A stretch of DNA of 64,000 bases from Fallopia convolvulus (Eukaryota > Streptophyta > Magnoliopsida > Caryophyllales > Polygonaceae): positions 27,939,295-28,003,294 of the forward strand of contig OZ024730.1 in the NCBI GenBank assembly GCA_964016875.1, written 5' to 3'. This document shows positions 59,831-64,000 of the stretch, one piece after another. The position numbers and the translations under genes are program-made. Below the pieces are notes generated by a model. The model was not told the origin of the DNA, searched no databases, and saw only the letters and a list, made by a program, of their open reading frames with translations. Positions within the stretch are counted from its first letter, which is position 1; every line of letters starts with the position of its first letter.

Positions 59831-60479
59831 CTGGAAAGTAGAATCTCCTACAATACCAAAAGCAAGCATGAAAGAATCAATTAACAGGGTAAGGAAGAAA
59901 TCAGAAACCACACATCAGTAGGCCCTTTCTGAACCAAAACAAAATTATACAAAGCTATATAATCAAAAACCATTAAAAATAAAGAAGCTAAATTTGAGAT
60001 CATAGCTTTCACAATGTACATGTACATGTAGATGAGTGCAACACACATCACTCACAGAAATCACAAAAGAAGAACGAGGTTATTCTCTAATGATAAATAA
60101 TATGAAAAAAAACACATTTTCATTCACATTTGCAAAGGTTTGCCTCAATCAATAACTTATATCCCACATATTCCAACCATCATAATAAGCCTTCATCTTC
60201 AAAAAGGAATAGCTTTAATACATACGAATCTGCAAAATTCACTAATAACTATGCATGCAAGTTAACGCCTACTTCCAGCTAATCACTTAAGCTTTCCTCA
60301 AATTTCTCTAAACCGTGAAAACGTACTAAGTTCACAAAGGCAAACAAAATCAGTTAAATTGATATCATAGTCAACCATTGCAAACAAACAACACATTCAA
60401 GCCACAAAACACATGATTACACATCAAACGAAAAAACCAGCCCAGGAAGAACAAAGTGGAAAGACCCAAGATTCGACAA

Positions 60480-60600
60480 CAACATTAGATCTAACATCAA
60501 CTACATAAGATCTATCAACAACAACGAAAGATTTAACAACAACAATACCAGATCTAACAACAACAACAAATCTAACAACAATAACATCAGATCGAAGCTA
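60480..60600. repeat. AACAAC-rich low-complexity tract
   Basis: Degenerate repeat of AACAACAAC and AGATCTAAC words between the two captured pieces. Confidence 0.8.
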
Positions 60601-60763
60601 CCAAGACCAAACGAAATCATTTATTGCCAAAAACCGGCCCTACAACAACAAAACAAAGTCAAAGCGCGATTAGAGTAGGCTATCTAACAGCACAACACAA
60701 TCACCTTTCCACAATCATCAAGCCGAAAAGGAAGAGAGCGTTCAGGCCCATCACAATGATCTT

Positions 60764-60903
60764 CTACGCGAGGATGATAATAGAGACGATGACAAATGCG
60801 AGAACGATCGCCCCAGGCAAACCTCCGAATAGGTAATACTGGTGGTACAAGGTAGGGTTTTTGACGACATTCAATCGCTTAAGAAGGGGGAATGCGTTTG
60901 CCC
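60764..60903 (-). pseudogene. Captured C-terminal exon with a membrane segment
   Basis: On the minus strand a CTTTCTTTCCCAG acceptor (60904-60916) precedes the frame ANAFPLLKRLNVVKNPTLYH followed by QYYLFGGLPGAIVLAFVIVS and IIILA, then TAG at 60764-60766. The last 25 residues form a strong hydrophobic helix, so the parent protein probably ends in a membrane anchor. The GC-rich codon use differs from the AT-rich Helitron. The parent is not recognised. Confidence 0.5.
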
Positions 60904-61736
60904 CTGGGAAAGAAAGAGATAGTGTCAGTGTGTGATATAGTGAAGAGTCGGAAATTGAGTCACAAGAAAAGAAGTGCGCTACGGATCTCAAATGTAACAA
61001 AACCAAAATAAACCTCCTATCTTGCGTCCAAAACCAAAATAATTTGTCCTTTATTATACATATATTAAAATCAAACTACGCTTAATTTAATGAATTTGAT
61101 TTTAGCATGAGTACTAACTTAACTCATAACTAATGCATCTATACTTACTAACTCGATCGGTGCCCACATTGCTAAAATTTAATGACAACCATAAAGTCGA
61201 TTCTCATCCTAAGTAAAATATACCGAATATATATTTAAATCAAAGTTATATTTACAAAATATCTACCGACTCAAAATATAACCTTTTACAATTTATTTGT
61301 CTTATTATGTACCTACTAATTAATCATACTCTAATTGTAATAATTGCTTCATCTAAAAAAAAAGGTAATATACCCCCTCTTTCTTTTTTTGATCGAAATA
61401 TACCACCTCTTTCTGAGGTGTTCATCCTGCACTTATTTTCTTATAACTACTTAAAACCAAACACACTTTCACTTATATATTTCACATGATAGATTGTTGT
61501 GCTAATTGTCACCAATTGTTATTATCTATTATATTATTATATATCTAATTTTGTCAATTTTTTAATACTTTAGGGAATAGTAGATAAATCAGTTGTTTAT
61601 GACCCATATGAAAAACATTGTTAATTCTCTTACAATCAATCACAAAACACAAAATATTTAATGCCACATACTAAATCTGTTGCTAAAATTTGAAATGATT
61701 ATTCTTATATATAATAAAACAAATTAAAAAACGTTT

Positions 61737-61765
61737 CCCGTGCATCGCACGGGCCATCACCCTAG
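61737..61765 (+). other. Helitron 3' hairpin and CTAG end
   Basis: Stem CCCGTGC/GCACGGG with loop ATC, spacer CCATCACC and terminal CTAG before T. In this transposon class the hairpin acts as the transposition terminator. Confidence 0.9.
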
Positions 61766-61949
61766 TTAGTCTATAAGGTATTAAAAGGTACACTAAATGT
61801 TTGGTATTTGGACTTTTTGCTTTTAATCACACTGAATGAATGGTTGCAAAGATGCTTGCTGCTCTCCTAACTTAAGGAAACTGATCCACCTTGTCATAAA
61901 ATGTGAACACTATATATTTATGAATCTAGGTTTGGCATGTTCACTTGAC

Positions 61950-62060
61950 CGACACTTTAGAAGTCCAAGAAGAGGAAGGAGTTCAGGACGGCACTATTCA
62001 CGATCATGATCATATTCCCGTTTTGGCTCTCACTCTCGCTCGTCCTCTCCTTCAAGTTGA
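61950..62060 (+). pseudogene. SR-protein RS-domain remnant
   Basis: A 37-codon frame reads RHFRSPRRGRSSGRHYSRS, then a TGA, then SYSRFGSHSRSSSPSS and a natural-looking TGA. Alternating Arg/Ser is the hallmark of SR splicing factors (SR45a or transformer-2-like). The internal TGA stands where CGA (Arg) is expected, a single C-to-T change. A TGAATCTAG acceptor-like site lies just upstream. No other exon is visible, so it is a last-exon fragment left by a rearrangement or transposon. Confidence 0.5.
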
Positions 62061-63564
62061 TCAAATAAAGTTGAACTTTTTTTTCCCTTTTGCCGCACTA
62101 AGTCCCTGTTTATTATGTATGTCGGTACTTATAATTATCTGATAATGTATTTTTATTGACATGAAAAAATTAATTTATGTAGAATTGTGAATCTGATTGT
62201 GGGTTGTGGATCAATTTATGATTTCATGAACTATCTTTAGACGCCGCCAAATGATGGAGCAAAGGTATTGAAGCAGAGTTTAAGAGAGAGAAATTGCTTT
62301 TTTCATATAGCTTAGACATTTTGATGTAAAAATGCATATAATCGTGTCAATTTTTTTTGGTAGAATGTAATCGTGTAAATTAATGATGATAAAAGAGCAT
62401 TTTCTAGCATCATAAAAAGCATGAAGTACAGGTTCTGTGTAGACAATTTTACCACCCTTCACCAAAAAAAAAATCTACCACTGTAATATAATTTGTTTAA
62501 ACATGATTTTACCAAATAATTAAATACTTTGTATACAAATATTGTAATGCAATTAATTTTAAGTATTTTCAATATATAATAAATTAAAATTTAAACCAAG
62601 AAATTAGTTATATTGACCGATTTTATGGCAATTCATACTTATGTAGGAATTATTCTATGAAATCTAAATAATGAAAAGTGCATATATTATGACAAGATTT
62701 AAGATAAATTTAATTTTGATAAAAATCCGATCAAAATGCATTTTGATTTTTTCTAAATAAAACTATAATGACACGAAGTGAATAGAGCTACAAAAAACTA
62801 CCAATTTTTATTGGGTTGCGTAATTAAAGATAAGTTGAATTTCAATCTGTATAATTGAAAACTCTTTGTTTATTGCTTAATATTGGATCGGTCTCGCAAT
62901 TCATGTTCATTTTAAATTCTCATTTAAAATGTAGATATAAACAATCGCTTTATCGTCGTCTAACAAAAAAAGTTAAAAAAAAAGTATTCAGCCCAAAAAC
63001 TCGTGCCTTAGGCACGAGAACACATAACTAAAAGAATTAAATTAAACACAAATAAAAACATGTTGATTATTTTTATATTAGGCTACTGCTCTTAAGAACA
63101 AAACCCTGAAATTAAACTATAATAATGCTTTGAAGAACAACGATGAAGAGCCAAACGAAGAACGACTGCGTCTTGTGAAATCAAACGATGAAGAAGAACA
63201 AATTAATCGAGGGCGCGCATCCACGAACAATTGAGATCGAGGGTGTGTCCACCATAGATCGAGGGCGTCTTGTGAAAAAATTATCACTTAGAAGAATAGA
63301 TGAGGGTGTCTTTCAAAATCAAACAATTTTCCTTTTTTAATCAAAAAACGGGCAATAGCCCGTAAATACTTACTTTTGAAAAAATATCTTCTTTCTATGA
63401 AAAACTTTTTTAACTACTACTTGATTTAATTTGATTGTTTGGCTCTCATAAATGGTAATGATGTTTGCAAATTGGTTAGTTGCAATGGAAGTAGAAGTTT
63501 GTTTGAGAGTAATTTGATGCTAGATTGAACGGCTCTACTGTTGAAGAAGAAGTAGCAAAGCAAG
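62061..63564. other. Region upstream of eIF3i
   Basis: AT-rich and without a gene. It contains a Helitron-like hairpin end (63000-63031) and an ACGGGCAATAGCCCGT palindrome at 63347-63362. GAAGAACAA and ATCGAGGG short repeats occur at 63130-63270. The eIF3i promoter and 5' untranslated region should lie in the last few hundred bases. No clear TATA box. Confidence 0.4.
63000..63031 (+). mobile_element. Helitron-like 3' terminus
   Basis: Hairpin CTCGTGCC-TTA-GGCACGAG (8 bp stem), nine bases, then CTAA. The next base is A and not the expected T, so the end may have mutated or the match is partly fortuitous. Confidence 0.4.
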
Positions 63565-63748
63565 ATGAGGCCCTTACTGTTGAAAGGCCATGAAAGGCCC
63601 TTAACCTTCTTGAAGTACAACATCGATGGGGACCTTCTCTTCTCTTGTGCCAAGGATCACAATCCCACCGTCTGGTTCGCCAACAATGGCGAGCGCCTCG
63701 GCACCTATCGTGGCCACAACGGCGCTGTTTGGACTTGCGATGTTTCCA
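63565..63748 (+). CDS. TIF3I1: eIF3 subunit I (WD40 protein), first exon
   Basis: The start at 63565 opens MRPLLLKGHERPLTFLKYN ... DGDLLFSCAKDHNPTVWF, then NGERLGTYRGHNGAVWTCDVS, the N-terminus of eukaryotic initiation factor 3 subunit I (TRIP-1/TIF34). The family is a seven-bladed WD40 propeller of about 325 residues that docks on eIF3b/g in the cytosolic 43S preinitiation complex. The two halves of the exon cover the first blade and the start of the second. It ends at TTTCCA before GTAAGT (donor at 63749), which agrees with the phase expected at Val-Ser. The remaining exons are beyond the window. The initiator Met context (CAAGATGAGG) and the perfect family start support this ATG. Confidence 0.95.
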
Positions 63749-63823
63749 GTAAGTTTCTCTCCTCTTCTTACGGGAAAAAAATCCGATTTTTCGTCGGCTA
63801 TTCCCTTAAATTTCCATTATTCT

Positions 63824-64000
63824 CAGTGGCGGACCTGGGGGCTTGAGGGGGCGGCCGCCCACCCTTCCACCTCGGAAGCCGCTGATAATACCGGTAAAAT
63901 TTTCCGGCGATTGATTTCAGCCCCCTGTTTCAGATCTGGAATTTCTCCATTAATGGAGTTTGGGGAGGGGGAGGAAGAAGATGACTGCGTGTTGCAGTCT
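63824..64000 (+). mobile_element. hAT-like transposon end inside eIF3i intron 1
   Basis: CAGTGGCGGACCTGGGGGC followed by GGGGGCGGCCGCCC is the familiar terminus of a common plant hAT family (CAGTGGCGGATCTAGG type). It begins 76 bases after the exon 1 donor. The other end is outside the window. Confidence 0.5.

Larger units (their letters stand above)
40102..61765 (+). mobile_element. 21.7 kb RPA/RepHel Helitron
   Basis: The 5' end is TCTTACTAACTAATT preceded by host A (40101). It is followed within 50 bases by CCTTCTCCTTTTGCCACATG, wording common at plant Helitron 5' ends. The 3' end is a perfect hairpin CCCGTGC-ATC-GCACGGG (61737-61753), eight bases, then CTAG (61762-61765) and host T. There are no inverted repeats or duplications, as expected. 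Inside, all on the plus strand, are two RPA-like genes and a RepHel gene. The element is longer than most autonomous plant Helitrons because of duplicated exons, a 1.7 kb intron and a 4 kb tail with captured pieces. Each gene carries one disabling change, so it looks like a recently inactivated autonomous element. Confidence 0.88.

Noticed and set aside
63347..63362. ACGGGCAATAGCCCGT palindrome as another Helitron 3' end
   Set aside because: The following bases give CTTA rather than CTRR at the expected distance.
1..64000. Bacterial or organellar origin, or an operon-like system
   Set aside because: Spliced exons, plant LTR elements and Helitrons throughout. No ribosome-binding sites or operons.

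Overview
The window is nuclear DNA from a flowering plant, probably a eudicot. Genes have spliced introns, one gene is a plastid-type carotenoid isomerase family member, and most of the sequence is plant transposable elements (LTR retrotransposons, Helitrons, MULEs, hAT-like MITEs). I cannot name the species. Only two host genes are convincing. One is a nine-exon CRTISO2-like flavoprotein gene on the minus strand (12645-16908). The other is the first exon of the translation initiation factor eIF3i on the plus strand at the right edge (63565-63748).

Layout, left to right. 1-2077: 5' end (partial gag, leader, LTR) of a minus-strand Ty3/gypsy element cut by the window edge. 2078-4795: AT-rich non-coding DNA. 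4796-11588: a copia-like LTR split by a 6.07 kb minus-strand gypsy element (4931-11000, TSD ATATG) that has lost gag and integrase. 12645-16908: the CRTISO2-like gene. 17217-17713: a GC-rich hAT-like MITE. 17714-22150: degenerate GTCATCA/TGATGAC repeats, split by a 2.65 kb solo LTR (17994-20639, TSD AAAAT). 23164-29391: a nearly complete Ty1/copia element (831 bp LTRs, TSD CATTC) whose gag-pol frame is broken twice. 30590-31422: a candidate Pack-MULE with long TIRs. 31539: a minus-strand Helitron 3' end. 33636-37415: a defective FAR1-type MULE with inverted arrays of a 21 bp repeat. 37812: another Helitron 3' end. 39444-39973: a MITE with long TIRs.

The dominant feature is a 21.7 kb plus-strand Helitron (40102-61765). 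It starts with TC after a host A and ends with a perfect 7 bp hairpin and CTAG before a host T. It carries two RPA-like single-strand-binding protein genes (42453-44652 and 46610-48943) and a RepHel gene (50402-57506) with HUH and two-tyrosine Rep motifs and a PIF1-type helicase. In the family, RepHel nicks and unwinds the element and RPA-like proteins are thought to coat the single strand. Here each RPA gene has an in-frame stop and RepHel has a 1-nt frameshift, so this copy looks recently disabled although its ends and catalytic motifs are intact. Its 3' tail holds apparent captured gene pieces and internal duplications.

I found no evidence of a wholly new system. The most distinctive items are the large RPA/RepHel Helitron with exact ends, the MULE with inverted 21 bp arrays, the Pack-MULE, and the copia element with an unusually short leader and recurring GTTCC/GGAAC palindromes.
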